Origin: Macrococcus hajekii
GTDB taxonomy: Bacteria > Bacillota > Bacilli > Staphylococcales > Staphylococcaceae
DNA: 64,000 nt
Reading direction: 5' to 3'
NCBI RefSeq assembly: GCF_004359505.1
Contig: NZ_SCWE01000006.1
Span: forward strand, 1-64,000
The notes under the pieces were generated by a model. It had not been told where the DNA came from and ran no database searches. It saw only the letters and a program-made list of their open reading frames with translations. Below, one piece after another: positions 44,118-54,525 of the stretch. The position numbers and the translations under genes are program-made. Numbering within the stretch: the stretch's first letter is position 1; every line of letters begins with the position of its first letter.

Positions 44118-44556
44118 TGACCGTCTCCAGTGCCGTAATTTTGTCAATGCGCTGCTGATGACGGCCCCCTTCATATTCGTTACTCAACCAGGTCTCAACA
44201 ATCAGAAGAGCGAGCCCTTCACCAATGACGCGTTGTCCAAGCGCCAGTACATTAGAATCATTATGACGACGCGTCACCTGTGCAGTGAACACATCGTGGA
44301 CAAGCGCACAACGTATCCCTTTTACTTTGTTCGCTGCAATCGACATACCAATGCCTGTTCCACAAACTAAAATCCCCTTATCAAATGCTCCTGAAGTAAC
44401 CCCTTCACTTACAGGTCGGGCATAATCAGGGTAGTCAACCGAGTCGGATGAATGGGTGCCAAAGTCCTTGTATTCAATATCGAGTTCATCAAGTCGCTTT
44501 TTAATGGCTTCTTTATATTGATAGCCACCGTGATCGCTTGCAATAGCAATCTTCAT
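44104..44556 (-). CDS. rpiB: Ribose-5-phosphate isomerase B
   Basis: 150 aa. It interconverts ribose 5-phosphate and ribulose 5-phosphate. Motifs: [23 protein letters not shown] and [17 protein letters not shown] with the catalytic cysteine. The ATG at 44556 follows GGGAGGTCAGAGAA and is preferred over 44598. Confidence 0.93.
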   Translation of the reverse strand: MKIAIASDHGGYQYKEAIKKRLDELDIEYKDFGTHSSDSVDYPDYARPVSEGVTSGAFDKGILVCGTGIGMSIAANKVKGIRCALVHDVFTAQVTRRHNDSNVLALGQRVIGEGLALLIVETWLSNEYEGGRHQQRIDKITALETVNDRY

Positions 44557-44622
44557 TTCTCTGACCTCCCTTTCCCGAATAGGTTCATTATAGCTCATTT
44601 ACATTTTTTCCTCGAGCATTTA

Positions 44623-45048
44623 CTAGAAATCATTGAGCTTTTCAGCTAAATTGTCAATATGATTCCTTATTTCTGTAAAAGTCTGTTCATAATCAGCCAA
44701 TGAGCCGCCATATGGATCAGCAATACTTCGCGCACTATGCGATGCATATTCAGCTAATGTATAAACGTTTGCTGCTTGGAAATGCCGTTGAATAAAATAT
44801 TTATGACTCTCAGACATGGTTAAAATAAGATCTGCTTGCGCATCCTGTTCAGTAAATAGACGAGCATGACCCGCTGGTGGTAAATGATGCTGCTGAAGCA
44901 GCTGAGCAGAGTGCACCGAAATAGGTGCACCTTCAAATGCAGAGATACCTCTTGATTCAAATGAATGATTCTCAATTCGTGCTTTAGCCAGACTTTCCGC
45001 TAACGGACTACGGCAAGTGTTACCCGTACAGACAAAAATAATATTCAT
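44623..45048 (-). CDS. ywlE: Low-molecular-weight protein phosphatase, YwlE-type
   Basis: 141 aa. The active-site loop CTGNTCRS (C7, T11, R13) carries the threonine that marks protein-arginine phosphatases such as B. subtilis YwlE and S. aureus PtpB, and the general-acid aspartate is in IADPYGGS. It probably counteracts McsB arginine kinase; that partner is not in the window. Confidence 0.9.
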   Translation of the reverse strand: MNIIFVCTGNTCRSPLAESLAKARIENHSFESRGISAFEGAPISVHSAQLLQQHHLPPAGHARLFTEQDAQADLILTMSESHKYFIQRHFQAANVYTLAEYASHSARSIADPYGGSLADYEQTFTEIRNHIDNLAEKLNDF

Positions 45049-45055
45049 TCATTCC

Positions 45056-46066
45056 CTACTTTCCGGCAGATGCCTTGTCAATTCGGTTCATCAATGCGTC
45101 AGTTTGTTCCTGTCGTTTAAATCCGCTGATGACAATCTGAGAGATAGCGTCATTATGATCGATACTTCTCAAAACTTCATACAGATGTGCTGCCGCACCT
45201 TTAAAATCATGCTCATCTTCACAGAGCGGATAGAATGTCCCACCCATGATGAGAGATTCAATTGATTTCGGTCCAACTACTGCAATATTCTCTGCGACTT
45301 CATAAGGCTGTGTGATCCCACCTTCTATCAATTCGACTGGACTCTTAGGCGCATAATGACGATACTTCATACCGGGGGCAATAGGTGCCCCTTCATCAGT
45401 ATAATCCGCGGCTGTCGTACAACCTGGAACAATATCGTTCAGCATGGTCTCAGTCACGGCACCCGGGCGGGCAATTTTAAATGGATACTGTGAGCAATCC
45501 AGAACTGTACTTTCAAGACCAATTTCACTGTCATCACCGCGTACAATGCCATAAATACGTCCTTCCAGATCTTCATAAACATGATGATAATTAGTCGGTG
45601 ACGGGCGCCCACTTAAATTGGCACTAGGCGCTGCAAGTGGGAGCCCACATAGTTCAAGAAGCTGTCGTGCCACTTGATCATTCGGCATTCTAACCGCCAC
45701 CGTTTCTTTCCCCGCAGTCACTTTAGGCGCCAGGCTGTCCCTTTTCAATGGCAGAATAAATGATATAGGTCCCGGCCAGAAATAATCCATCAATTGCTGA
45801 GCTGAAGGATGAATATCCTGAACAAAATCCAGCTGCTGCTGATCATAAATATGAACGATAAGTGGATTGTCACTCGGTCTTCCCTTCGCCGTATAAATTT
45901 TAGACACTGCTGCTTCACTTTTGGCATTTGCAGCTAAGCCATAAACAGTTTCAGTTGGGATAGAAATTAATTCATCTTGTTTAAAACCTTGTATTATTTC
46001 AGTAATCTGTGGATATGTGGATAAGTCATTCACATAGTTACGCACATCCCAAACGTATGTTTTCAT
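45056..46066 (-). CDS. ywlC: L-threonylcarbamoyladenylate synthase (Sua5/YwlC type)
   Basis: 336 aa. It makes the threonylcarbamoyl-AMP used for the t6A tRNA modification. The YrdC domain (residues ~30-210) shows SIPTETVYGLAANA, KGRPSDNPLIVHI, RMPNDQVA and APSANLSGRPSPT; the Sua5 C-terminal domain follows after RHYAPKSPVELIEG. The 5' coding region and the gap upstream carry a cluster of DnaA boxes. Confidence 0.93.
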   Translation of the reverse strand: MKTYVWDVRNYVNDLSTYPQITEIIQGFKQDELISIPTETVYGLAANAKSEAAVSKIYTAKGRPSDNPLIVHIYDQQQLDFVQDIHPSAQQLMDYFWPGPISFILPLKRDSLAPKVTAGKETVAVRMPNDQVARQLLELCGLPLAAPSANLSGRPSPTNYHHVYEDLEGRIYGIVRGDDSEIGLESTVLDCSQYPFKIARPGAVTETMLNDIVPGCTTAADYTDEGAPIAPGMKYRHYAPKSPVELIEGGITQPYEVAENIAVVGPKSIESLIMGGTFYPLCEDEHDFKGAAAHLYEVLRSIDHNDAISQIVISGFKRQEQTDALMNRIDKASAGK

Positions 46067-46152
46067 TCAATAATCCCCTCCATTACAAGCTATTTGTTAT
46101 AAAATAAAAAGTTATACACAAATTGTGGATAACTTTTTTATTTTGTGCATAA
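46008..46152. other. Cluster of DnaA boxes at the ywlC 5' end
   Basis: Four exact matches to TTATNCACA lie within 145 bp: 46016-46024, 46124-46132 and 46144-46152 on the minus strand, and 46112-46120 on the plus strand. One-mismatch copies are at 46008-46016 and 46038-46046. The central pair also forms a hairpin with a T-run that could end the prmC transcript. Confidence 0.7.
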
Positions 46153-46153
46153 C

Positions 46154-46993
46154 TTATTGACACCAGTTGAACCAGATAATGCGGTCAAACTGATTTATAT
46201 CTTTTTCTATTTTTACATCGATTTGAGGATACAGCGCAGTAATATATTTTTCGAGCGCTTTACCTTGAGCATGTCCGATTTCAAAAAGGACGATGCTATT
46301 GTCTTTCATGACAAGTGGTAAATCATCAATCATTCGTTTATAGAGCGCTAGTCCGTTATCGTCAGCGAAAAGGGCAAGATGGGGGTCATAGTTCAGCACA
46401 CTGTCAGACATTATTGTCTTCTCGTGTTCTGCTATATAAGGTGGGTTAGAGATCAGCATATCAAGTTTGATATGACATTCAATAATAGGCTCCAGTAAAT
46501 CTCCCTGTAGAAACTTCACTTCAGCTCCTAATTTTTCAGCATTGTGCGCTGCGACAGTAAGTGCCTGTTCACTGATATCAACGGCCAGCACATCTGCATT
46601 CGCTTCAAGTGCCAATGTGATAGCAATACAACCGCTTCCTGTTCCGATATCTGCCACCGTACCGCCCAGATGAGCCAGTGCTCTTTCCACTAGTTCTTCC
46701 GTCTCTGGTCTCGGCACAAGCACATCATCTGTCACTTGAAATGGACGACCATAAAAAAGCTGAAATCCTGTAATATGAGCAAGAGGAACACCTGCTGCCA
46801 GCTGTTCCACTCCCGCTTCATATAAGCCACGCATTTCCTGCGTGATTTCAGAGCGATCCATTACAATATCAAGCTTAGACAGATTGAATAAATCCATCAG
46901 CAGCCACTCCGCACCATTTATAGGTACACTATGATCACGCAGCTTCTGACGTGCCGGACGAAGAAGTTCACTCGGCTTATAATACACCTTCAT
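46154..46993 (-). CDS. prmC: Release factor glutamine methyltransferase
   Basis: 279 aa SAM-dependent enzyme that methylates the GGQ glutamine of release factors. The SAM loop is [13 protein letters not shown] and the catalytic NPPY is in [14 protein letters not shown]. It overlaps its substrate gene prfA by 17 bp. Confidence 0.95.
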   Translation of the reverse strand: MKVYYKPSELLRPARQKLRDHSVPINGAEWLLMDLFNLSKLDIVMDRSEITQEMRGLYEAGVEQLAAGVPLAHITGFQLFYGRPFQVTDDVLVPRPETEELVERALAHLGGTVADIGTGSGCIAITLALEANADVLAVDISEQALTVAAHNAEKLGAEVKFLQGDLLEPIIECHIKLDMLISNPPYIAEHEKTIMSDSVLNYDPHLALFADDNGLALYKRMIDDLPLVMKDNSIVLFEIGHAQGKALEKYITALYPQIDVKIEKDINQFDRIIWFNWCQ

Positions 46994-48053
46994 TCAACTC
47001 TTCAAGTTTAGAAGTCTGCTCCGCTACTGTCAGCGCTTCGATGATTTCTAACACTTTACCTTCGACAATCTGATCCAGTTTCTGAATGGTCAGGCCGATA
47101 CGATGATCGGTCACACGATTCTGTGGATAGTTGTAAGTACGGATTCGTTCAGAACGGTCACCTGATCCTACTGCTGATTTACGCTGTTCTGCATATTTAG
47201 CCTGCTCTTCCTGCAATGTCATATCATAGACACGTGTTTTCAGCAGTTTAAGTGCTTTTTCTCTGTTTTGAATCTGTGATTTTTCTGAAGAAGTGGCTAC
47301 AATCCCTGTCGGAATGTGGGTGATACGCACAGCAGAATCTGTTGTATTAACGTGCTGTCCGCCTGAACCACTTGAACGATATGTCTCAATTCTTAAATCT
47401 TCCTGTTTAATATCAATCTCTACATCTTCTACTTCAGGTAATACCGCTACTGTCGCAGTAGATGTGTGAATACGGCCGCCACTTTCTGTTGATGGAATAC
47501 GTTGAACGCGGTGAGCACCATTCTCAAACTTCAGCTTACTGAATGCACCGTTACCGTTGATCATAAAGATAATCTCCTTGTAACCCCCATGATCTGCTTC
47601 ACTCGCTTCCATAATATCGATTTTCCATCCTTGTTCTTCTGCAAACTTAGAATACATACGGAATAAGTCACCTGCAAAAATTGCAGCTTCATCTCCTCCC
47701 GCAGCTCCTCGAATCTCCATGACAACGTTTTTATCATCATTAGGATCCTTTGGAATCAGAAGGAACTTCAGTTCTTCTTCAAGTGCCGGTACTTGTGGCT
47801 TTAATTCTGCAATTTCCTCTTTGATCATCGCTTCTTCTTCAGCATCCTCAGCTTCGCCTATCATTTCAAGCGCTTCTTCCAGCTGCTGTTTCACTATCTT
47901 ATAATTTCTGAATACCTCTACTGTTTTTGCTAAGTCAGACTGCTCTTTCGAGTACTGACGTAATTTATTCGGATCCGACACGACATCCGGATCACTTAAC
48001 AGCTCGTTTAACTGTTCATAACGATCTTCTACTATTTCTAATTGATCAAACAT
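46977..48053 (-). CDS. prfA: Peptide chain release factor 1
   Basis: 358 aa. It ends translation at UAA and UAG. The GGQ motif is in [10 protein letters not shown] and the codon-recognition region follows [15 protein letters not shown]. The ATG at 48053 follows GAGGAGGAATAAT, so the longer reading from 48116 into tdk is rejected. It is one base after the tdk stop. Confidence 0.96.
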   Translation of the reverse strand: MFDQLEIVEDRYEQLNELLSDPDVVSDPNKLRQYSKEQSDLAKTVEVFRNYKIVKQQLEEALEMIGEAEDAEEEAMIKEEIAELKPQVPALEEELKFLLIPKDPNDDKNVVMEIRGAAGGDEAAIFAGDLFRMYSKFAEEQGWKIDIMEASEADHGGYKEIIFMINGNGAFSKLKFENGAHRVQRIPSTESGGRIHTSTATVAVLPEVEDVEIDIKQEDLRIETYRSSGSGGQHVNTTDSAVRITHIPTGIVATSSEKSQIQNREKALKLLKTRVYDMTLQEEQAKYAEQRKSAVGSGDRSERIRTYNYPQNRVTDHRIGLTIQKLDQIVEGKVLEIIEALTVAEQTSKLEELNEGVL

Positions 48054-48054
48054 A

Positions 48055-48642
48055 TTATTCCTCCTCATTCTTTCTGACGATATGGTGTTCACGACATCTG
48101 GGTTCATAACTTTCATTGGCTCCGATTAATATGAGCGGATCATCTATGCGTGCAGGTTGTCCGTCGATCAGTCGCTGTGTTCGAGACGACGGTGCACCGC
48201 ATACTGCACAGACAGCCTGTAATTTTGTGACATGCTCACTGATTGCCATCAGTTCAGGCACAGGATCGAATGGGACACCTTTGAAATCCATATCGAGCCC
48301 TGCGACTATCACCCGGTAACCACGGTTAGCAAGTTCTGTTGCGACTTGAACCACTCCTCTATCGAAGAATTGCACTTCATCAATCGCTACAATATTTACG
48401 TCATCATCTACATGTTCCATAATTTCCGATGAATCCTTGACATTAAACGCTTCTACTTTAGAGCCGGTATGAGAGACTACCTCATTATTGCTGTATCGAT
48501 TATCAATCTGCGGCTTGAACACAACCACTTTCTGCTTTGCATATAATCCTCTTCTGATTCTTCTGATGAGTTCTTCACTTTTACCGCTGAACATACTACC
48601 TGCAATACACTCTATCCAGCCGGCATGATAACTTTCGTACAT
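48055..48642 (-). CDS. tdk: Thymidine kinase
   Basis: 195 aa type II thymidine kinase. The P-loop is [10 protein letters not shown] (residues 15-24), the active glutamate is in AIDEVQFFD, and the zinc site is CAVCG with C-R-E-H-H near the end. The ATG at 48642 ([12 protein letters not shown]) follows AAGGTGGCAGGTTAT and is preferred over 48678. Confidence 0.95.
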   Translation of the reverse strand: MYESYHAGWIECIAGSMFSGKSEELIRRIRRGLYAKQKVVVFKPQIDNRYSNNEVVSHTGSKVEAFNVKDSSEIMEHVDDDVNIVAIDEVQFFDRGVVQVATELANRGYRVIVAGLDMDFKGVPFDPVPELMAISEHVTKLQAVCAVCGAPSSRTQRLIDGQPARIDDPLILIGANESYEPRCREHHIVRKNEEE

Positions 48643-48744
48643 ATAACCTGCCACCTTTTTAACACATAATCGCTTCATTATATCATAAAAATATAAAGTG
48701 AAGAATGCCCGAACAGCTCACTGACAAGTCCGTATTAAGAACAT

Positions 48745-48786
48745 ACAAAAAAAGTCCCAGCATTCATCAGATGAATGTGGAACTTC
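48745..48786 (-). terminator. Terminator after rpmE2
   Basis: CATTCATCTGATGAATG forms the top and AAGTTCC/GGGACTT the base of the stem on the minus strand, followed by TTTTTTTG. Confidence 0.8.
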
Positions 48787-48795
48787 TTACTGCCA

Positions 48796-49053
48796 TTATT
48801 CGTTGCTTGATTTAAAACCGAATTTTTTGTTGAAACGCTCAACACGCCCATCCGCAGATGCGAATTTTTGACGGCCTGTGTAGAATGGGTGAGAATCAGA
48901 AGAGATATCTAAACGGATAACTGGATATTCGTTACCGTCTTCCCATGTCATTGTTTCATTTGAAGAACGAGTAGAACCGCTTAAGAATTTGAAGTCAGTA
49001 GTTGAGTCCAAGAAAATCACTTTGCGGTACTCTGGATGAATGCCTTGTTTCAT
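48796..49053 (-). CDS. rpmE2: Ribosomal protein L31, type B (zinc-independent)
   Basis: 85 aa. It begins [16 protein letters not shown] and lacks the CxxC zinc ribbon of type A L31, the form used when zinc is scarce. The ATG at 49053 follows AAAGGAGCTGAAAATATA. It has its own promoter downstream of rho. Confidence 0.95.
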   Translation of the reverse strand: MKQGIHPEYRKVIFLDSTTDFKFLSGSTRSSNETMTWEDGNEYPVIRLDISSDSHPFYTGRQKFASADGRVERFNKKFGFKSSNE

Positions 49054-49125
49054 TATATTTTCAGCTCCTTTGCCCTGAACCATCTGGCACAGAGTTATTC
49101 GTGTTTTACACGTCAATACTTACAT

Positions 49126-49154
49126 ATTATAAAGGGATTTAACTGATAATGCAA
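49126..49154 (-). promoter_or_regulatory. Promoter and short leader of rpmE2
   Basis: TTGCAT (49149-49154), a 17-base spacer and TATAAT (49126-49131) on the minus strand. The ~65-base leader has a CGTGT/ACACG hairpin (49100-49112) right at its 5' end, a possible L31 autoregulatory site (inference). Confidence 0.6.
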
Positions 49155-49157
49155 CCC

Positions 49158-50474
49158 TTAAATAATCGGCTTACCACTCTTAGCACTATCGGCTATTCGT
49201 GCACCGAGTTGTTCGAAGAAATCTTCATTGCTGTCACTCTGTTTAAGTCGTCTCAAGAAACGCTCTGTGAAGTCAGGGGACTCAGTGAAAAGATTGCGTA
49301 GCTGCCAGACCATATCCAGTTCTTTTTTGTCGAGCAGCAGCTCTTCTTTACGTGTAGAACTACGTCTAATATCAATAGCGGGATAGACCCGCTTCTCAGC
49401 AAGTTTCCGGTCTAATGTCAGCTCCATATTACCGGTTCCTTTGAATTCTTCATATATCATATCGTCCATGCGGGAACCTGTCTCAACAAGCGCAGTCGAT
49501 AGAATAGTCAGACTGCCACCCGCCTCTATATTACGCGCTGCTCCGAAGAACGCTTTCGGTTTATGCAGACTGGCAGGATCAAGTCCCCCTGATAATGTAC
49601 GGCCACTTGGTGGAATAACAAGGTTATACGCACGTGCTAAACGCGTGATGGAATCCATCAGAATGATGACATCTTCCCCCAGTTCAACGAGACGTTTTGC
49701 ACGTTCGAGTAATAACTCTGCTACCTTGACATGATGCTCAGGTGGTTCATCAAATGTAGAGTGAACTACCTCCGCCTGCTCAACTGATCGTTCAAGATCT
49801 GTTACTTCTTCAGGCCGTTCACCGACCAGTAGAATGAAAAGTTTAGCTTCAGGATGATTGGTGCAGATTGCATTGGCGATTTCTTTCAGCAGTGAGGTCT
49901 TACCTGCTTTCGGTGGCGCTACAATCATGCCTCGCTGACCGAAGCCAATTGGTGTGACAAGATCCATAATCCTAGTTGAATACGCTGTTTTAGTCGTCTC
50001 AAGCTTGATGCGTCGGTCCGGGTAAAGCGGTGTGAGCGCCTGGAAGTGAGGACGCTTTTTCACTTCTTCCGCGTTTTGATCGTTAACGAAATCGACTTGA
50101 AGCAATCCATAATACTTCTCATTTTCTTTCGGGCGGCGGACTTTGCCTGTCACTTTATCGCCTCTTTTGATTTCAAAGCGACGAATCTGGCTGGCAGAAA
50201 TATAAATGTCCTTCTCACCTTTAGAGTAATTGACTGTTCTTAAAAATCCATAGCCATCTGCCTGGATATCATCCAGTACACCCTCCATATAGTAGTTGCC
50301 ATCCTGCTCCATCTGTTTTTCCATAATAGCGAGGACGAGCTCTTTTTTATTTAACTTACTGTAATTAACAAGACCTAGTTCTTTTGCGCGTGTCGTCAGC
50401 TCTTTAGTCGTGCTGTTTTTGTATAGCGCATCAAAAGACTCATACTGCGGACTTGTTCGCTGTTTTTCAGTCAT
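49158..50474 (-). CDS. rho: Transcription termination factor Rho
   Basis: 438 aa. The N-terminal SAP-like helices and cold-shock RNA-binding domain (YMEGVLDDIQADGYGFLRT) are followed by the RecA-like motor with Walker A PPKAGKTSLLKE, Walker B region VIILMDSITRLARAYN and the Q-loop. Length and context (between rpmE2 and glpX) are typical of Bacillota. Confidence 0.96.
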   Translation of the reverse strand: MTEKQRTSPQYESFDALYKNSTTKELTTRAKELGLVNYSKLNKKELVLAIMEKQMEQDGNYYMEGVLDDIQADGYGFLRTVNYSKGEKDIYISASQIRRFEIKRGDKVTGKVRRPKENEKYYGLLQVDFVNDQNAEEVKKRPHFQALTPLYPDRRIKLETTKTAYSTRIMDLVTPIGFGQRGMIVAPPKAGKTSLLKEIANAICTNHPEAKLFILLVGERPEEVTDLERSVEQAEVVHSTFDEPPEHHVKVAELLLERAKRLVELGEDVIILMDSITRLARAYNLVIPPSGRTLSGGLDPASLHKPKAFFGAARNIEAGGSLTILSTALVETGSRMDDMIYEEFKGTGNMELTLDRKLAEKRVYPAIDIRRSSTRKEELLLDKKELDMVWQLRNLFTESPDFTERFLRRLKQSDSNEDFFEQLGARIADSAKSGKPII

Positions 50475-50584
50475 AGTACACCTTCTATAAAATTATTATT
50501 GATTTCAATGATGATAAGAAAAAGGAAAAAGAGGAAGTGTTGCGATGAACTTACATAGTCTATCATACTTCATATATTGTCAAA

Positions 50585-50613
50585 AGAAAAATCAGCATGC
50601 ATCAGCATGCTGA
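50585..50613 (-). terminator. Terminator after glpX
   Basis: A 9-bp stem (50592-50600 with 50605-50613) with a four-base loop is followed by TTTTTCTTTTG on the minus strand. Confidence 0.75.
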
Positions 50614-50620
50614 CTCATTA

Positions 50621-51598
50621 TTAAATTGTATCTGACCCGTCAATCGTAAATCCAGGTTTCTTCTCAAGACTATGACGTCCTTGTACAAAACGGACTGTTC
50701 CTGTTTTAGCTCTCATAACCAGTGAATGCGTCGTTGCAAATCCACCTTTGAACTGAACACCTTTCATCAGTTCACCATCAGTTACAGCACTCGCAGCAAA
50801 GATTGCATCGTCACCTTTAACCATATCATCCAGCTGCAGGACTGTGTTCGGTTCAATTCCCATTTTGCGACAGCGTTCTTCCTGTTCAGCATCTTCAGGT
50901 AAAAGAATACCTTGGAAATCGCCGCCGAGCGCTTTAATACCTACGGCTGCGATTACACCCTCAGGGGCCCCGCCAGAACCGAAAAGAATGTCAACACCAG
51001 TGAAATCAAATGCTGTATTGATAGCACCTGCTACATCACCATGCTCTATCAACTTGATGCGAGCACCTGTTTCACGAATTTCCTTGATAATTTTCTGATG
51101 ACGTTCACGATTGAGTAATGTAGCAGTCACTTCAGTGATGTCCTTCTTTTTAGCTTTAGCTACAGCATGAAGATTCTCACTAACACTCTTAGTGATATCA
51201 ACAACGCCTTTACATTCAGGACCAACTGCAATTTTTTCCATGTACATATCAGGTGCATGCAGTAACGTACCACGATCTCCAACTGCAAGAACAGTCATCG
51301 CGTTCCAGCTACCCTCAGCGACAAGAGTCGTACCTTCCAGTGGGTCGACTGCGATATCGATAGCCGGACCTTCTTTAGTACCAAGCTCTTCTCCGATATA
51401 AAGCATAGGTGCCTCGTCCATCTCACCTTCACCAATCACTACTACACCATCCATCGGAATAGTATCAAAAACCGCACGCATTGCAGTAGTTGCTGCATCA
51501 TCAGCCTCATTCTTCAGACCCTTACCTACCCAGCGCGCACTCTGAAGAGCTGCCGCTTCTGTTACACGAACTAATTCCATCGATAAACTACGTTCCAT
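50621..51598 (-). CDS. glpX: Fructose-1,6-bisphosphatase class II
   Basis: 325 aa gluconeogenic phosphatase, Li+-sensitive inositol monophosphatase fold. Metal-binding motifs are [14 protein letters not shown] and [14 protein letters not shown]; the substrate region is [13 protein letters not shown]. The ATG at 51598 ([12 protein letters not shown]) follows AAGGAGAATGGATA. The order rho-glpX-murA2-fba is conserved. Confidence 0.95.
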   Translation of the reverse strand: MERSLSMELVRVTEAAALQSARWVGKGLKNEADDAATTAMRAVFDTIPMDGVVVIGEGEMDEAPMLYIGEELGTKEGPAIDIAVDPLEGTTLVAEGSWNAMTVLAVGDRGTLLHAPDMYMEKIAVGPECKGVVDITKSVSENLHAVAKAKKKDITEVTATLLNRERHQKIIKEIRETGARIKLIEHGDVAGAINTAFDFTGVDILFGSGGAPEGVIAAVGIKALGGDFQGILLPEDAEQEERCRKMGIEPNTVLQLDDMVKGDDAIFAASAVTDGELMKGVQFKGGFATTHSLVMRAKTGTVRFVQGRHSLEKKPGFTIDGSDTI

Positions 51599-51701
51599 TA
51601 TCCATTCTCCTTTATCCATCAGGTTAATATTCGTAAATAGTATAACACATTTAACTTAGCGTTATACCGTATCATTCTAAAAATATGGAGAACAACGTTA
51701 A

Positions 51702-51740
51702 AAAACACCGATATTCTGCTAAACAGAATATCAGCGTTTT
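51702..51740 (-). terminator. Terminator after the HxlR gene
   Basis: A 17-bp imperfect stem (51702-51718 with 51724-51740) ends in TTTTTT on the minus strand and includes the HxlR stop codon. Confidence 0.75.
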
Positions 51741-52060
51741 AACTCAAGATTTTCCTGCGCCCACTTCTCTATCGGACTCATTGCCTGACTTAAGGCATAG
51801 CCTTTAGGTGTCAGCACATATTCAATCGATAGCGGCGTTGTCGCAGTCACCTTTTTCTCAATCAGACCCCAGTCAGCAAGTTCGCTGAGCTTTAAGCTTA
51901 ACGCACGTGGTGTTATAGATTTCAAATCTTTTTTTATATCAGAAAAATGTGCACTGTGATTGTCACATCTTGAGAGATAATTAATCAATAACCCATTCCA
52001 GCTTCTACCGAGGATTTTAAATGTCTCTTCTAAATAAGGACAGATTTCCATATTCCTCAC
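51731..52060 (-). CDS. HxlR-family transcription regulator
   Basis: 109 aa winged helix. It begins MRNMEICPYLEETFKILGRSWNG with a cysteine at position 7, the usual redox/aldehyde-sensing position in HxlR proteins (C7), and the recognition region is DIKKDLKSITPRALSLKL. The target is unknown; the gene is solitary between glpX and murA2, and an A/T-rich palindromic stretch (52081-52117) lies upstream. Confidence 0.85.
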   Translation of the reverse strand: MRNMEICPYLEETFKILGRSWNGLLINYLSRCDNHSAHFSDIKKDLKSITPRALSLKLSELADWGLIEKKVTATTPLSIEYVLTPKGYALSQAMSPIEKWAQENLELKR

Positions 52061-52104
52061 CTCTTTATTTCATTATACATTAGTATAAAAAATATATCAA
52101 ATAT

Positions 52105-52141
52105 ATAAAATATATAAAGACACCCCGTCATGAGGTGCCTT
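52105..52141 (-). terminator. Terminator after murA2
   Basis: AAGGCACC pairs with GGTGTCTT (52117-52124 with 52134-52141, one wobble) and is followed by TATATATTTT on the minus strand. Confidence 0.65.
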
Positions 52142-52145
52142 TATC

Positions 52146-53402
52146 TTATATTTGCTCTCGCCAGATATCTGCACCGAGCGCTTTTAATTTCTCTACAATC
52201 CCGCTGTAACCACGGTCGATATGACGAACATTATAAACTGTTGTTACGCCTTCAGCTACCAGCCCTGCAATCACAAGACATGCACCTGCACGTAAATCAC
52301 TTGCTGCTACTTCTGCTCCCATTAATTTTGAAGGCTTGATATAAGCCGTTCCCGACTCTTCACCAATATCTGCAGACATGCGTTTCAGCTCCGCTACGTG
52401 ATTAAAGCGTGCCGGGTAAATGGTATCGGTCACCGTACTAGCGCCATCCGCCATAAAAAGTAAAGGCGTAAAAGGCTGCTGTAAGTCAGTCGCAAAACCA
52501 GGGTAGACATTAGTCGTGATATTAAGTGGTTTTAAAGGACCTGATTTTCTAATAACCGCCTTATCTTCACCTACTTCAATATCGACACCCATCTCTTTCA
52601 GTTTAGCAGTCAATGGCTCCATATGAAGAGGAATGATATTTTCAATCACTACTTCTTCACCCATAGTAGCTGCAGCACACATGTAAGTACCTGCTTCAAT
52701 ACGGTCAGGTATAATTGTGTGCGTCGTACCGTGCAGTTTCTCTACGCCTTCAATTTTAAGCGTATCTGTCCCTGCACCTCTGATCTTGGCACCCATATTA
52801 TTAAGAAGTGTCGCCACATCTACAATCTCCGGCTCTTTAGCAGCATTTTCAATGACTGTTTTACCTTCAGCCATTGAAGCGGCAAGCATGATATTAATTG
52901 TCGCGCCTACTGATACAACATCCATAAAGATTTTAGCACCACGAAGATGTCCGGCATGAAGATGCATACCGCCTTCATCACTCGTTACTGTTGCGCCTAA
53001 TGCCTCGAATCCTTTGATATGCTGATCGATAGGGCGTGGTCCGAGCGGGCAGCCCCCCGGCAAGCCGATTGTACATTTTTTAAATCGGGCAAGCATAGCG
53101 CCCATCATATAATAAGATGCTCTGAGAGATTGTACTTTGTGGTTTGGTAGCGGCAGATTGACTGCCTGAGAAGAATCTACAGTCAGTGTATCTCCTGCAA
53201 GTTCTGTTGTAATATTTAAGTCTCCGAGCAGACTCATTAATGTAACGACGTCAGAAATATCCGGAAGTCCATCCAGTTTCACAACATCATTTGCCATTAA
53301 CGTAGCTGGAATAAGTGCAACCGCACTATTTTTCGCGCCACTGATCTGGACTTTACCATTTAACAGCTTGCCACCTCTTATCTTGATCACTTCTTCTGAC
53401 AT
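52146..53402 (-). CDS. murZ: UDP-N-acetylglucosamine 1-carboxyvinyltransferase, copy 2
   Basis: 418 aa. Active-site C118 is in [11 protein letters not shown]; the N-terminus [25 protein letters not shown] is typical. It is the second MurA isozyme (MurA2/MurZ), at its conserved place between glpX and fba. Both copies keep every recognisable catalytic motif. Confidence 0.96.
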   Translation of the reverse strand: MSEEVIKIRGGKLLNGKVQISGAKNSAVALIPATLMANDVVKLDGLPDISDVVTLMSLLGDLNITTELAGDTLTVDSSQAVNLPLPNHKVQSLRASYYMMGAMLARFKKCTIGLPGGCPLGPRPIDQHIKGFEALGATVTSDEGGMHLHAGHLRGAKIFMDVVSVGATINIMLAASMAEGKTVIENAAKEPEIVDVATLLNNMGAKIRGAGTDTLKIEGVEKLHGTTHTIIPDRIEAGTYMCAAATMGEEVVIENIIPLHMEPLTAKLKEMGVDIEVGEDKAVIRKSGPLKPLNITTNVYPGFATDLQQPFTPLLFMADGASTVTDTIYPARFNHVAELKRMSADIGEESGTAYIKPSKLMGAEVAASDLRAGACLVIAGLVAEGVTTVYNVRHIDRGYSGIVEKLKALGADIWREQI

Positions 53403-53534
53403 ATTAGTACTCCTTTTCGCGTATTCAACATTTCTATATTTTCATATCAATTTCCCGAGAAATTTTAAGTTATTATTGATTAATTTATAGGAATTGCGAT
53501 TTTAAATATAATCTAAAATCACTTGTAAAGTCAA

Positions 53535-53564
53535 GAAAAGCACACCTCAGAAATGAAGTGTGCT
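53535..53564 (-). terminator. Terminator after fba
   Basis: An 11-bp stem with one wobble (53539-53549 with 53554-53564) is closed by a four-base loop and followed by TTTCTTG on the minus strand. Confidence 0.7.
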
Positions 53565-53581
53565 CAAGTATTCATGAAAAA

Positions 53582-54439
53582 TTAAGCTTTATTTGATGTA
53601 CCGAATTCACGGATTTTACCTTGTACAGTCGTTTTAATTGCTTCACGAGCTGGTCCAAGATATTTTCGTGGGTCGTAAACATCTGCATCATTATTTAAAG
53701 TTTCACGTACTGCTTTCGCAGATGCAATCTGATTCTCAGTGTTTACATTGATTTTAGCTGTACCTAATGACACAGCACGTTTAATATCATCAGTAGGAAT
53801 ACCTGTACCACCGTGAAGAACTAATGGTACACCAGTCGCTTGACCGATTTCTTCCATCTCTTTGAAGCCTAAGTTCGGCAGACCTTTGTAAGGACCATGA
53901 ACTGAACCTAAAGCTGGAGCCAGGCAATCGATTCCTGTTTTTTCAACAAGTTCCTGACATTCTTTTGCATCAGCATAAACGACACCGTCAGAAACGACAT
54001 CATCTTCCTGTCCACCGACAAGGCCAAGTTCAGCTTCAACTGAAACACCTTTAGCATGTGCATACTCTACTACTTTTTTAGTTGTTTCGATATTTTCTTC
54101 GAAAGGATGGTGTGATGCATCAATCATAACAGAAGTAAAGCCTGCATCAATTGCTTCTTTACATTTTTCGAAGCTTGAACCATGGTCTAAATGAATCGCA
54201 ACAGGAACCGTGATGTTCATGTCTTTCATTAAACCTTCAACCATTTTCACGACTGTATAGAAACCACCCATATATTTAGCTGCACCTTCAGATACACCTA
54301 AAATAACCGGGGCATTCTCTTCTTGAGATGCACCTAAAATTGCTTGAGTGAACTCAAGATTGTTTAAGTTATACTGACCAACAGCATAACCACCTTCTTT
54401 AGCCTGAATCAACATTTCTTTCATAGAAACTAATGGCAT
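53582..54439 (-). CDS. fba: Fructose-bisphosphate aldolase class II
   Basis: 285 aa zinc-dependent aldolase. Zinc and substrate motifs: [43 protein letters not shown] and [29 protein letters not shown] precedes the ATG. Conserved neighbour of murA2 and the receiver gene. Confidence 0.96.
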   Translation of the reverse strand: MPLVSMKEMLIQAKEGGYAVGQYNLNNLEFTQAILGASQEENAPVILGVSEGAAKYMGGFYTVVKMVEGLMKDMNITVPVAIHLDHGSSFEKCKEAIDAGFTSVMIDASHHPFEENIETTKKVVEYAHAKGVSVEAELGLVGGQEDDVVSDGVVYADAKECQELVEKTGIDCLAPALGSVHGPYKGLPNLGFKEMEEIGQATGVPLVLHGGTGIPTDDIKRAVSLGTAKINVNTENQIASAKAVRETLNNDADVYDPRKYLGPAREAIKTTVQGKIREFGTSNKA

Positions 54440-54525
54440 AGAAAAATCCTCCTTATGTGCTTAGCACAATGATTATGGCTTTAGTATAACAAAGTCTAAA
54501 ACCTTTTGCATAATATTACGCCGCC

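Noticed and set aside
44118-44174. Longer start for the YwlG-like gene
   Set aside because: It would run deeper into rpiB with no ribosome site; ATG 44117 has GGAG and matches the family start.
46105-46140. Hairpin upstream of ywlC read only as a prmC terminator
   Set aside because: It may terminate, but two arms are exact DnaA boxes and further boxes lie outside the hairpin, so termination alone does not explain the cluster.
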